From an uncultured beta proteobacterium (GTDB lineage Bacteria > Pseudomonadota > Gammaproteobacteria > Burkholderiales > Burkholderiaceae_C), in NCBI GenBank assembly GCA_903944555.1, contig CAJASG010000075.1, positions 1 to 11,408 of the forward strand: a DNA stretch of 11,408 bases, written 5' to 3'. A program made the translations under genes and the position numbers. The notes beneath the pieces were generated by a model. It saw only the letters and a program-made list of their open reading frames with translations, was not told where the DNA came from and did not search any database. Below are positions 1 through 6,991 of this stretch, one piece after another; within the stretch, counting starts at the first letter, position 1, and each line of letters starts with the position of its first letter.

Positions 1-15
1 AACCGTGACACTACC

Positions 16-73
16 GGTACAGTTATATGGATACAAGGTGCAACTGGCCTGGTTCTGTCACCTGTACAGTAAC
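16..73 (+). promoter_or_regulatory. Candidate operator/promoter region of the MocR-type gene
   Basis: The 94 bases before the chosen start contain a direct repeat GTACAGT at 17-23 and 64-70. The second copy lies in the perfect 8-base palindrome CTGTACAG (62-69). Between them is an imperfect inverted repeat, TACAAGGTG (32-40 region) against CACCTGTA (59-66). MocR-family regulators are known to bind repeated boxes next to their own genes, so these may be autoregulatory sites. That assignment is inference; no clear -35/-10 pair was identified. Confidence 0.4.
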
Positions 74-94
74 GACCCGTTCTCTTGGAAAACT

Positions 95-1582
95 ATGGCA
101 AATACCGCACTTACCGTGCACCCGAACACCGCAGCCGACAGCACCGCAGTGTTGATGGCCAAGACCAGTTTGGTCGATCAAATCGTTCAGTGGACCGAAC
201 GCCGTATGGCAGAGCAGGTGTTTCGACCTGGCATGCGCATGCCTTCCGTGCGGGAGTTGGCCGCAGAGCGTGGGGTATCCCGCTTTACCGTGGTTGAAGC
301 CTACGAGCGCTTGGTGGCGCGCGGGGTTTTGCAAGCCCGTCGGGGCGCTGGCTTTTTTGTCCGAGAGCCGGCAGTGCAACGGGAAAAAAGGACGATCGAG
401 CCCAAGCGGTCCAAAACGATTGATGTGGGTTGGCTGGTGCGCAACATGCTGAGCGGCATTCCGGCCTCACTGTCCCCCGGGTATGGCTCTTTGCCGTCGG
501 TGTTGTCGGGCGGCGAGCTGATCAAGTCGGGTCTGCGCGCGCTCAACACTGTGCCTGCCGGTCAGTTATGCCGCGGCGCGCATGCCCAGGGCTATTTGCC
601 TTTGCGCGAGCATTTGGTGCGCAAGCTGGGTGAGTTGGAAATTGCGGCAACCCCGGCGCAGCTGATGACCACCTCAGGCTGCACCCAAGCCGTCACGCTG
701 ATCGCCGAGCACTTCCTCAAACCCGGGGATGTGGTCCTCACCGGGGATCCGGCTTGGTCCGCGCAATTGGGGGCACTGGTGATGCAAGGCATCCAGATCG
801 TGGGAGTGCCCACGACCGAACAGGGGCCGGACTTGGTCGCGATGGCCGCCTTGGCGGCGAAGCACAAGCCGCGCATGTTGCTCATCAACTCGGTGCTGCA
901 AAACCCCACGGGCACCGTGCTGTCTGCGGCTGCGGCGTACCAGATACTGCGCATCGCTGAGCAACATGACATGGTGATTGTGGAAGACGACGTTTACGCC
1001 GACTTTGTGCCGGAAGGCATCCCGACTTCGCGTTTGGCCAGCCTGGACCAGTTGCAACGGGTAATTTATATCAGCAGCTTCTCGAAAATGCTGGCCCCCA
1101 GCATGCGCGTGGGCTTTATTGCCGCCCAGCCGCACATCATTCAGGACCTGGTTTTACACAAGCTGCTCAGCATGTGGGCAACACCCGAGTTGGACGAGCG
1201 CGTGGTGTTGTCTGCACTGACCGAGGGGGGCTACCGCAAGCACTGCCAGCGGGTACATGCCAAGCTCGACGCGCTGCGTGAGCCCGTGTTTCGCCGTTTT
1301 GAAAAACTCGGTTTCAAACCACTGTGCAAGCCCCCGGCGGGCTTTTTGGGCTGGTTTGACACAGGTGTTGACACCAATGTGTTGGCCGCTGCAGCGCTGG
1401 ACGCCGGTTACCTGTTTGCCCCCGGTGCCTTGTTTTCGGCGCAACAAACACCAGGGCCGTGGCTGCGCATGAACATCACGACCAGTGATGACCCGAACAT
1501 GCTGAAGTGGCTGGCTAAAACCCTGGAGCACCTGCATGGACAGCCTGGCGTGGGTACGACTCGCTCTGAGTTTCCTCTTTGA
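95..1582 (+). CDS. MocR-type regulator / PLP-dependent aminotransferase family protein (GntR-AAT fusion)
   Basis: A fusion of an N-terminal GntR winged helix (about residues 25-90, with the pattern MPSVRELAAERGVSR then TVVEAYERL) to a fold-type I aminotransferase domain (about 150-485). PLP-binding residues are visible: QNPTG with N270, VEDDVY with D298 and Y301, the SSFSK Schiff-base lysine K331, and WLRMN with the carboxylate-binding R458. An intact lysine and arginine mean the effector domain should bind PLP. Family members usually act as transcription regulators that sense PLP or an amino compound, and some may retain transaminase activity. I chose ATG 95 (495 aa, normal for the family) because the 30 in-frame codons upstream, beginning with a GTG at 5, are not family-like and overlap the candidate operator. 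A weak GGA lies 5 nt before the ATG. The target genes are not evident here; they may lie left of the window. The gene ends 23 bp from the convergent rarD. Confidence 0.9.
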   Translation: MANTALTVHPNTAADSTAVLMAKTSLVDQIVQWTERRMAEQVFRPGMRMPSVRELAAERGVSRFTVVEAYERLVARGVLQARRGAGFFVREPAVQREKRTIEPKRSKTIDVGWLVRNMLSGIPASLSPGYGSLPSVLSGGELIKSGLRALNTVPAGQLCRGAHAQGYLPLREHLVRKLGELEIAATPAQLMTTSGCTQAVTLIAEHFLKPGDVVLTGDPAWSAQLGALVMQGIQIVGVPTTEQGPDLVAMAALAAKHKPRMLLINSVLQNPTGTVLSAAAAYQILRIAEQHDMVIVEDDVYADFVPEGIPTSRLASLDQLQRVIYISSFSKMLAPSMRVGFIAAQPHIIQDLVLHKLLSMWATPELDERVVLSALTEGGYRKHCQRVHAKLDALREPVFRRFEKLGFKPLCKPPAGFLGWFDTGVDTNVLAAAALDAGYLFAPGALFSAQQTPGPWLRMNITTSDDPNMLKWLAKTLEHLHGQPGVGTTRSEFPL

Positions 1583-1605
1583 ACGCTCGGGTATGGGCAA
1601 TGGTT

Positions 1606-2493
1606 CTAGGACGACAGCTGTTTGCGGGCTTGTCGACTGTTGTGCAACCCCTCCAAGCTGTAGACCACCAATGCGGCCCAAATCAGGATGAACCCCCACA
1701 TCCGCGTGCTGTTGATGGGTTCGTGGAACACCACCACGCTCAATATGAATTGCACAGTCGGGGCTGAATATTGCAAGATGCCCAAGGTGGTCAATGGGAT
1801 GCGCCGTGCCCCCGCCGCAAACAGCAGCAGTGGAATGGCGGTGAGCGGACCGCCCACCATCAGCCACAGGTTGGTGCCCCAGTCACCCTGCAAGAGCACG
1901 CTGTTGCCGCTCCGCAGCCCCACACCCATGTAGACCAGCGCCAGCGGGGCCAGCATCATGGTCTCCAGGGTCAGGCCTTCCAGCGGGCCTAAGGCGGCTA
2001 CTTTGCGCAGCAGGCCATACACCCCAAAGGTCAGTGCTAGCAGAATGGCGATCCAGGGTAAACGGCCACCCTGGATGGTGAGCCACAGCACACCCATGCA
2101 GGCCACGCCCACAGCGACCCACTGGCCCCGGCGCGGGCGCTCCTTCAGCAGCACATAGGCCATCGCCACGTTCACCAGCGGCAAAATAAAGTAGCCCAGG
2201 CTGGTTTCCTGCACATGCTGGTTTTGCACCGCCCACACATAAATCAGCCAGTTGCTCGATAGCAGCAGTGCCGACAGCGCAAATGCGCCCAGCACTTTGG
2301 GTTGGCGAACCACGGCGCGCATCCAGCTCCAGCGCTTGAGTACAAGCAATACCACCAGCACAAACAACAAAGACCACACGGTGCGGTGCATCACCACCTC
2401 CAACGCGGGCACCAGCGAGAGTTGTTTGAAGTACAGCGGGAACAAGCCCCAGATCAGGTAGGCCGACAGTGAATAAACAATCCCAGGATTCAT
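1606..2493 (-). CDS. rarD: EamA/DMT-superfamily permease RarD
   Basis: A 295-aa integral inner-membrane protein, matching the ~296 aa of E. coli RarD. The sequence is almost continuously hydrophobic and fits 10 transmembrane helices. Family signatures in order are WGLFPLYFKQL near the N terminus, EVVMHRTVWSL, NWLIYVWAVQNQHVQETSLGYF, LTFGVYGLLRKVA, and GPLTAIPLLLFAAGARRIPLTTLGILQY. The RarD name comes from chloramphenicol sensitivity in E. coli; the physiological substrate of the family is not settled. The start is ATG 2493 because the protein then begins exactly like RarD (MNPGIVYSLSAYLIWG) and an AAGAAAG lies about 7 nt upstream. A longer open frame to 3081 runs back through the divergent thioesterase gene and is rejected. 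One oddity: the usual GYFINPLVN motif reads GYFILPLVN here. The C terminus is charged, as expected for a cytoplasmic tail. Confidence 0.92.
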   Translation of the reverse strand: MNPGIVYSLSAYLIWGLFPLYFKQLSLVPALEVVMHRTVWSLLFVLVVLLVLKRWSWMRAVVRQPKVLGAFALSALLLSSNWLIYVWAVQNQHVQETSLGYFILPLVNVAMAYVLLKERPRRGQWVAVGVACMGVLWLTIQGGRLPWIAILLALTFGVYGLLRKVAALGPLEGLTLETMMLAPLALVYMGVGLRSGNSVLLQGDWGTNLWLMVGGPLTAIPLLLFAAGARRIPLTTLGILQYSAPTVQFILSVVVFHEPINSTRMWGFILIWAALVVYSLEGLHNSRQARKQLSS

Positions 2494-2679
2494 CAAATGC
2501 TTTCTTATATCGACGCCCAGTGTAAGGAACGTCCGCAGACTTGAGGCGCACGCAGTGTGGCAAAGCCCAGCGGGGCATTGTGATTCCATACCCAGCGAGA
2601 TATTTCGAAGGTGTAGCCGGTTTGTCCCACAAGTGACTATGGCGACGCAATACGGGTCCACCGGCGCTAGCATGTGTCC
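2494..2679. other. Divergent intergenic region, rarD / thioesterase
   Basis: This 186-base spacer must hold both promoters, for rarD on the minus strand and the thioesterase on the plus strand. A short inverted repeat TTGT-CCC-ACAA occurs at 2622-2632. I see no confident sigma-70 boxes and no small gene. Confidence 0.5.
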
Positions 2680-3189
2680 ATGACTTCTACACCTGCCACC
2701 CACGCCCCTATCGCCTTTGACGACGTCTCCCCCGCACAGGCGCTTGATATCCCTGAGGGCTTTCGTTCCGTCAAAGTTGGTGGCCATTTCATCGCCCACA
2801 ACGGCCCTCTGTATGGCAAGTGGGATGGCACACGCTTGCAACTCGGTTTTCGGGTGGAAGAGCGCCACACCAACCCGCTCAAAATCTGCCACGGCGGCAT
2901 GATGGCCACCTTTGCCGACATGCTCATTCCCTGCGCCGCCATGTACCAGCATGAGATGGAGCGCCGCTTTTTGCCGACCATCAGCCTGCAGATGGATTAC
3001 ATGGGCGCGTCGCCCCTGGGTGCGTGGGTGCAAGGCGAGGGCGATGTGCTCAAAACCACCCGCAACATGCTGTTTGGCCAAGGCCTGGTCACCGCCGACG
3101 GCCAGCCCGTGCTGCGTGTGAGTGGTATCTTCAAAATGGGCCCCGTCATTGGCGATGGCAAAGGCACTGACCCGCTAAATTTGAAGTAG
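2680..3189 (+). CDS. PaaI-family hotdog-fold thioesterase
   Basis: A 169-aa single-domain hotdog protein, probably a cytoplasmic acyl-CoA thioesterase. The family signature NPLKICHGGMMATFADM (residues 65-81) carries the HGG turn (71-73) and the acidic residue D80, at the positions of the nucleotide/active-site motif in PaaI and related thioesterases. It is followed by the typical LPTISLQMDYMGASPLGAWVQGEG strand pair. The N-terminal ~25 residues are a non-conserved leader. Two in-frame starts are possible, GTG 2674 and ATG 2680; neither has a clear Shine-Dalgarno sequence, and I took the ATG. The acyl substrate cannot be deduced, and no phenylacetate or fatty-acid genes adjoin it. The gene is followed 2 bp after the stop by a hairpin/repeat likely to act as a terminator, then by the convergent phnD-like gene. 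Confidence 0.9.
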   Translation: MTSTPATHAPIAFDDVSPAQALDIPEGFRSVKVGGHFIAHNGPLYGKWDGTRLQLGFRVEERHTNPLKICHGGMMATFADMLIPCAAMYQHEMERRFLPTISLQMDYMGASPLGAWVQGEGDVLKTTRNMLFGQGLVTADGQPVLRVSGIFKMGPVIGDGKGTDPLNLK

Positions 3190-3190
3190 C

Positions 3191-3262
3191 AAAAGGCGTT
3201 TGATTTTGCTATTAATTTAGTAGCTGCTTGCGCATGCCCTGATTGGATAAAACGCCTTTTTC
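3191..3262 (+). repeat. Comamonadaceae-type intergenic repeat, copy 1, with terminator-like arms
   Basis: The core at 3208-3234 (gctattaatttag followed by tagctgcttgcgca) matches copy 2 at 24 of 27 positions and copy 3 at 22 of 27. It is enclosed by a perfect 11-bp inverted repeat, AAAAGGCGTTT at 3191-3201 and AAACGCCTTTT at 3250-3260. The right arm runs into a T tract, so the element could end transcription from the thioesterase, and in reverse from the phnD-like gene. The family association of the core is recalled knowledge; the arms and matches are read directly. Confidence 0.75.
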
Positions 3263-3275
3263 TTCTAAATTCTGA

Positions 3276-3292
3276 TTGCCAGCTAATGGCAA
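3276..3292 (-). terminator. Small hairpin after the phnD-like gene
   Basis: TTGCCA (3276-3281) and TGGCAA (3287-3292) form a 6-bp stem with a 5-nt loop, 5 bases beyond the phnD-like stop on the minus strand. There is no strong T tract after it, so it is only a weak terminator or an mRNA 3'-end stabiliser; the nearby 3191-3260 hairpin may do the main work. Confidence 0.35.
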
Positions 3293-3297
3293 ATGTC

Positions 3298-4188
3298 TCA
3301 ACACGCATTCCCCAGCGGGCACTGGTAGATTCGCCGGATTTCCTGGTATTTCTCATCCGTGACGGGTACGAAGCCCTCGGTGTTGAGGCGTCGGAACATG
3401 TCTTGCAGCGATGGATTCTCCATAAAGAAAGCCTGCTTGATTTTGTCGACCACCGATGGGCACAGCTGGGAGCGGTACACAAATGGATCGTTCGGAAGTG
3501 GCACCGATTTCCAGCGAACGCTGAGCTCATCAGGGCGCACGAGGCCACTGCGCAGCGCATCGTCCAAGCGGGTGCTTGCAATGAAAGCGGCATCCACAAA
3601 TCCTTTTTGAACGGCCTGGATCGCGCGGTCATGTGAGCCGGCGAAAGTCACGCGACCAAAGTAGCGTTCCAGCGGCATACCGGTCAGCGCGGTCATGGCG
3701 TGGCGGGGCACCAAGGCTCCGGAAGTGCTGGCCGGGTCCACCAGGCTTACGCTGGCGCCTTGCAGCCGCGCAAGGCTGTCAAAGCCCTTGTCACGGCGCA
3801 CAACAAGAAGCGACGCATACTGCGAACCAGAGTCCGTGTGGGGGCCGGTACGCTGAATGGGGGAGGCGAATGCGGTGACGCCAGCATCTCGGCTCTTGGC
3901 TTGCGCATAGGAGGCCGGTCCCAGCTCTGCCACGTCGATGTTGCCCGCCAGCAGACCTTCTATGACCGTGCCGTAGGATGAGGCCGGAATCACCTCCACG
4001 CGCCTTCCCAGCACCCGCTCCATCACATGGATAAGCGGCCTGTATTCGGCGATTCGCACTTCAAGATTTTTGTCGGGGATGACGGAAAACCGAAGCGTCT
4101 TCGGGTCCTCGCAACTTGCCGCCCAAGCGTGGCCAATGCACAGCAACCCGGCAACTCCCGCCAGAATGGATTTAAAACGCATATTCAT
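3298..4188 (-). CDS. PhnD-like periplasmic phosphonate/oxyanion-binding protein
   Basis: A 296-aa protein with a Sec signal peptide (positively charged N terminus, hydrophobic residues 7-19, predicted cleavage after AWA, residue 23), so the mature protein is periplasmic. It has the PhnD/SsuA/transferrin-like solute-binding fold: SYGTVIEGLLAGNIDVAELGPASYAQA (71-97), QYASLLVVRRD, DPASTSGALVP (151-161), then GSHDRAIQAV (184-193) and GFVDAAFI. The S154-T155-S156-G157 turn and H186 correspond to the anion-holding positions of PhnD-type proteins, suggesting a phosphonate, phosphate or similar oxyanion ligand. The mature chain has four cysteines (26, 243, 290, 296), two in the last seven residues, which could form disulfides. 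Its ATG overlaps the stop of the upstream GGDEF-EAL gene (ATGA), so the two are co-translated. No permease or ATPase gene is present, so a sensory role is more likely than uptake; that is inference. Confidence 0.85.
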   Translation of the reverse strand: MNMRFKSILAGVAGLLCIGHAWAASCEDPKTLRFSVIPDKNLEVRIAEYRPLIHVMERVLGRRVEVIPASSYGTVIEGLLAGNIDVAELGPASYAQAKSRDAGVTAFASPIQRTGPHTDSGSQYASLLVVRRDKGFDSLARLQGASVSLVDPASTSGALVPRHAMTALTGMPLERYFGRVTFAGSHDRAIQAVQKGFVDAAFIASTRLDDALRSGLVRPDELSVRWKSVPLPNDPFVYRSQLCPSVVDKIKQAFFMENPSLQDMFRRLNTEGFVPVTDEKYQEIRRIYQCPLGNAC

Positions 4189-6545
4189 TGAGGAGGGGTA
4201 AGGATGGATTGAGCGATGAGTTTGCGGGCGGCTTCCGCCGGCACCGGCCGACTCAGGAGGTAACCCTGAACCTCGTCGCAGCCTATGGTTTTCAAATGGA
4301 TCAGTTGGTCCAGCACCTCAACGCCTTCTGCGATCACGCGCATTTTCAGCTTGTGGGCCAGTGTCACGATTGAATCCACGATGGCAACATTTTGCGGGTT
4401 ATTGCGAATGTCGTTGATGAAGGATCGATCGATTTTTATGGTGTGGATGGGCAGTGTGCTGATGTAAGCCAGGCTGGAATAGCCGTTGCCAAAATCATCT
4501 AGCGCTATCGTGACGCCAAGGCTCTCCAGGTCATGGAGCACCTTGTTTGCCACGTCGATGGACGCCACCAGACTGCCTTCGGTGATTTCAACTTCCAGCA
4601 GGCTGGCATCCACGCCGTGGGATGCCAGGAATCCGGCAATGCGCCGTGGAAGTTGCGCATCGACCAACTGCCGCGCCGAAACATTGATGGCAACCGGGAT
4701 CGGCGCCAGCCCCTGCGCTTGCCACTGGGCCAATTGCCGGCAGCAGGCGTCGGCCACCCAATCGCCCAGCGGAACGTCCAGCCCGGTGGTCTCCGCCATC
4801 GGGATGAACTCACCCGGAAGAATCAGCCCGTGTGTTGGATGTTGCCATCGCACCAACGCCTCCATGCCCACAATGCGCAAGTCGCTCAGACGGACCTTGG
4901 GCTGGAAATACAGGATCAGTTCATGGTTGGCGATGGCCCCCGGCAGACTCTGTTCCAGCTCGAACTGACGGTCATTGGTTGGGTTGAGCGCCGGGTCATA
5001 GAACGTGAAACGCCCCCGACCCGCCTGCTTGGACTGGTACATCGCGGCATCCGCATGGCGGGATAGCTTCTCCATCTTGTGCCCATCCTGCGGGAAGACC
5101 GCGATGCCGATGCTAGGGCTGACCCGGAGTTCGTGGCCATCCAGATTGGGGCAGGGTTGGCTGATCGACTGGATGATTTTTCCGGCGATGACAGCAATGT
5201 CATCAACGCTGTCCAGTCCTGTGAGTAGTACCGAGAACTCGTCCCCACCAATGCGCGCAATGACATCCGACTCGCGCAGTGCTGACCGCAGCCGGGCGGC
5301 AACGACTTGCAGCAGCAGGTCGCCAACATGGTGCCCCAGCGTGTCGTTGACGCTTTTGAACCGGTCAAGGTCAATGTACATCAGCCCATAGTGCTTGCGA
5401 CTGCGTTTGGCCTGCGTCAAATGGCTGGTGCCCATCTCATGGAACATCCTGCGATTTGACAGCCCGGTCAGCGTGTCATTGGAGGCCAACTCCAGTGCAT
5501 GGCGCTTTTGATCCTTCAGTTGAACAATGAGCTGTTGCTTGTCCAGGTCCGCGGCGACCAGTGCGTCAAATAGGCGCTCTCGTCCCCGAGTGGAGCGGAC
5601 CAGCCACACCGTCAGGCCAGCGATACAGGCCGTGAACAGCCAGAGATAGTTTTTGGAGCGCGCGCGATTGGCTGCGTAGTCCGACAGCAACTCCTCAAAA
5701 TTCCTGCTGATCACAATGAGAAAGGGATAGTGGTCCAGACGTCGGTAGCTGACGATGTCGGCGTGGCCATCTGCGAAGAGGTCAGTGATCAACGATTGCG
5801 TGCCGCCTTGTCCCCTGGGGATGCGGGTAGTCCCCCACGTTTCATGCGAATATTCCAAGCCCCCCTGACGCGCTCTTGCTATCTCATCACCGTTGTCCTG
5901 CAAAACCTGTATCGCACCGGATGGTCCGATGTCAACACCCTGGTACACGTCCAGGATGTATCCCAAGTCCAGCACGGCCAAGAATACGCCCTGAACTTTG
6001 CCGTCGCGTCCCACAACCGGGAATAAAAGTGGCACCTGCCAGGCTTTTTCCTGCAAGGTGGAGATTGGACCGACCCGCAGGATTGGGTCTCCTGCGTCAG
6101 CAGGTTGTTCAAGACTGACGCGAATGGCGTCAGAGAGTGTCTCGCTGTCGGAATCCGGTGATGATGCATAAACGAGCTTCCGCTTTTCATCGTACAGGGC
6201 AATACGCAAAAAAACACGGTCGGCTGAACGCATGGCTGCGAGTCGGTTTTTGGCATCAGTGCGGTTGCCATCAAACCACTCCGCGGACACCAGCGAGAGC
6301 AGCCGCGCGCGGTCCAGTACTTGGGAGAAATTCTCGGACACAATGGTTGCCAGGCCTTCCTGTCTGACCTTTGCATTTTTATCAACCAGATCATGCTCGG
6401 CTTCCAGTCTGAACCCGGTAAAGGACCAAGCAGCTACCAACAGTGCAAACGCCATCGCAACCACTCCGATGACAGAGGCGCTCCAATCCGCTTTTCTTCG
6501 ACGACTGAGCAGCTGCCGAAAATAGGTGGGAATGGAAACAGTCAC
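4185..6545 (-). CDS. Membrane c-di-GMP signalling protein: periplasmic Cache-like sensor, GGDEF and EAL domains
   Basis: A 786-aa protein with TM1 at about 24-46, a periplasmic sensor region at about 47-298 that resembles double-Cache domains, TM2 at about 299-316, a short helical linker, GGDEF at about 350-515 and EAL at about 530-780. The cyclase motif IGGDEF (432-437) is intact, with a product-inhibition I-site RESD (424-427) five residues before it. The phosphodiesterase motifs are also intact: EALVRW (562-567), NVSARQL, EVEITEG, DDFGNGYSS (683-691), IKIDRSF with K704, and AEGVE. Both diguanylate cyclase and c-di-GMP phosphodiesterase activities are therefore possible; which one dominates cannot be read from sequence. 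The start is GTG 6545, directly preceded by an in-frame TAA (6546-6548), and no Shine-Dalgarno is clear. The gene overlaps the downstream phnD-like start by 4 bases, which points to a shared signalling pathway in which the binding protein modulates the sensor domain. Confidence 0.93.
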   Translation of the reverse strand: MTVSIPTYFRQLLSRRRKADWSASVIGVVAMAFALLVAAWSFTGFRLEAEHDLVDKNAKVRQEGLATIVSENFSQVLDRARLLSLVSAEWFDGNRTDAKNRLAAMRSADRVFLRIALYDEKRKLVYASSPDSDSETLSDAIRVSLEQPADAGDPILRVGPISTLQEKAWQVPLLFPVVGRDGKVQGVFLAVLDLGYILDVYQGVDIGPSGAIQVLQDNGDEIARARQGGLEYSHETWGTTRIPRGQGGTQSLITDLFADGHADIVSYRRLDHYPFLIVISRNFEELLSDYAANRARSKNYLWLFTACIAGLTVWLVRSTRGRERLFDALVAADLDKQQLIVQLKDQKRHALELASNDTLTGLSNRRMFHEMGTSHLTQAKRSRKHYGLMYIDLDRFKSVNDTLGHHVGDLLLQVVAARLRSALRESDVIARIGGDEFSVLLTGLDSVDDIAVIAGKIIQSISQPCPNLDGHELRVSPSIGIAVFPQDGHKMEKLSRHADAAMYQSKQAGRGRFTFYDPALNPTNDRQFELEQSLPGAIANHELILYFQPKVRLSDLRIVGMEALVRWQHPTHGLILPGEFIPMAETTGLDVPLGDWVADACCRQLAQWQAQGLAPIPVAINVSARQLVDAQLPRRIAGFLASHGVDASLLEVEITEGSLVASIDVANKVLHDLESLGVTIALDDFGNGYSSLAYISTLPIHTIKIDRSFINDIRNNPQNVAIVDSIVTLAHKLKMRVIAEGVEVLDQLIHLKTIGCDEVQGYLLSRPVPAEAARKLIAQSILTPPQ

Positions 6546-6634
6546 TTAAAGTGCAATCATGGGGTTAATCCGCAATTGTGTTTCTGTTTTGTGACACTTG
6601 CGTTACGTCGCAGCGCCCCGGGCGGCAAGGTGTG
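6546..6634. other. Divergent intergenic region, GGDEF-EAL operon / MazG-like gene
   Basis: This short, relatively AT-rich stretch must contain the promoters of both the minus-strand signalling operon and the plus-strand pyrophosphohydrolase. I could not identify convincing -35/-10 pairs, riboswitch structure or a clear operator. A c-di-GMP riboswitch was considered, but the space before either start is too short and nothing in it suggested one. Confidence 0.5.
6624..6630 (+). promoter_or_regulatory. Possible ribosome binding site for an earlier start of the MazG-like gene
   Basis: GGCAAGG lies 4 bases before an in-frame ATG at 6635. The family-like start at ATG 6671 has no Shine-Dalgarno. 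This site therefore argues for a 118-aa product starting at 6635 rather than 106 aa. Confidence 0.4.
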
Positions 6635-6670
6635 ATGCCAATTTTTTACCCCACCAACGACCATCCACCC

Positions 6671-6991
6671 ATGACCAATGACCTTCAATCCCTGATCCAC
6701 GCCCTGCGCGACTTTGCGCAGGCCCGCGAATGGGAGCAGTTCCATTCGCCAAAGAATCTGGCCGCGGCTTTGTCGGTGGAGGCGGCTGAGCTGTTGGAGC
6801 ACTTCCAGTGGCTGACCGAGGCGCAAAGCCGTGAACTAAGCCCCGACAAAACGGCCGAGGTCGGTGCCGAGGCGGCGGATGTGCTGCTCTACCTGCTACA
6901 GCTCACCGACAAGCTGGGCATAGATTTGGTCGCCGCAGCACGCGCCAAGATGCTGATCAATGCCCAAAAATACCCGGTCAGGGGGCCGTGA
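6671..6991 (+). CDS. MazG-type nucleotide pyrophosphohydrolase (short, dCTPase-like)
   Basis: A 106-aa all-alpha NTP pyrophosphatase of the single-domain MazG-like group, which hydrolyses (d)NTPs to monophosphates and pyrophosphate for nucleotide-pool cleaning. The metal-binding ExxE...ExxD pattern is complete: E37 and E40 in SVEAAELLEHFQW, and E67 and D70 in GAEAADVLLYLLQL. The conserved opener REWEQFHSPKNLAAAL (19-34) is typical of the group that includes DCTPP1-like enzymes, and the C-terminal NAQKYP ends the domain. I start at ATG 6671, where family similarity begins (MTNDLQSL). An in-frame ATG at 6635 with a better ribosome binding site would add 12 residues. It is divergent from the GGDEF-EAL operon, and its last 14 bases overlap the tail of the convergent amidohydrolase gene, so antisense interference between the two transcripts is possible. 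The exact nucleotide preference is unknown. Confidence 0.9.
   Translation: MTNDLQSLIHALRDFAQAREWEQFHSPKNLAAALSVEAAELLEHFQWLTEAQSRELSPDKTAEVGAEAADVLLYLLQLTDKLGIDLVAAARAKMLINAQKYPVRGP

Noticed and set aside
5..94. 30-codon N-terminal extension of the MocR-type protein starting at GTG 5
   Set aside because: Not family-like, contains the repeated GTACAGT boxes, and the ATG at 95 gives the normal length.
1154..1867. Minus-strand open frame of 237 codons under the aminotransferase and rarD ends
   Set aside because: Antisense to the conserved aminotransferase C-terminal region, low-complexity composition, no motif.
2494..3081. Open frame extending rarD upstream on the minus strand
   Set aside because: It runs antisense through the well-supported thioesterase gene; RarD similarity begins exactly at ATG 2493.
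4191..4198. Strong AGGAGGGG next to the phnD-like start
   Set aside because: It lies on the plus strand, whereas the gene is on the minus strand, so it cannot serve as its ribosome binding site; translation is probably coupled to the upstream gene.
6546..6670. c-di-GMP riboswitch upstream of the GGDEF-EAL or MazG-like gene
   Set aside because: The spacer is short and I could not find a convincing aptamer-like fold or conserved core.
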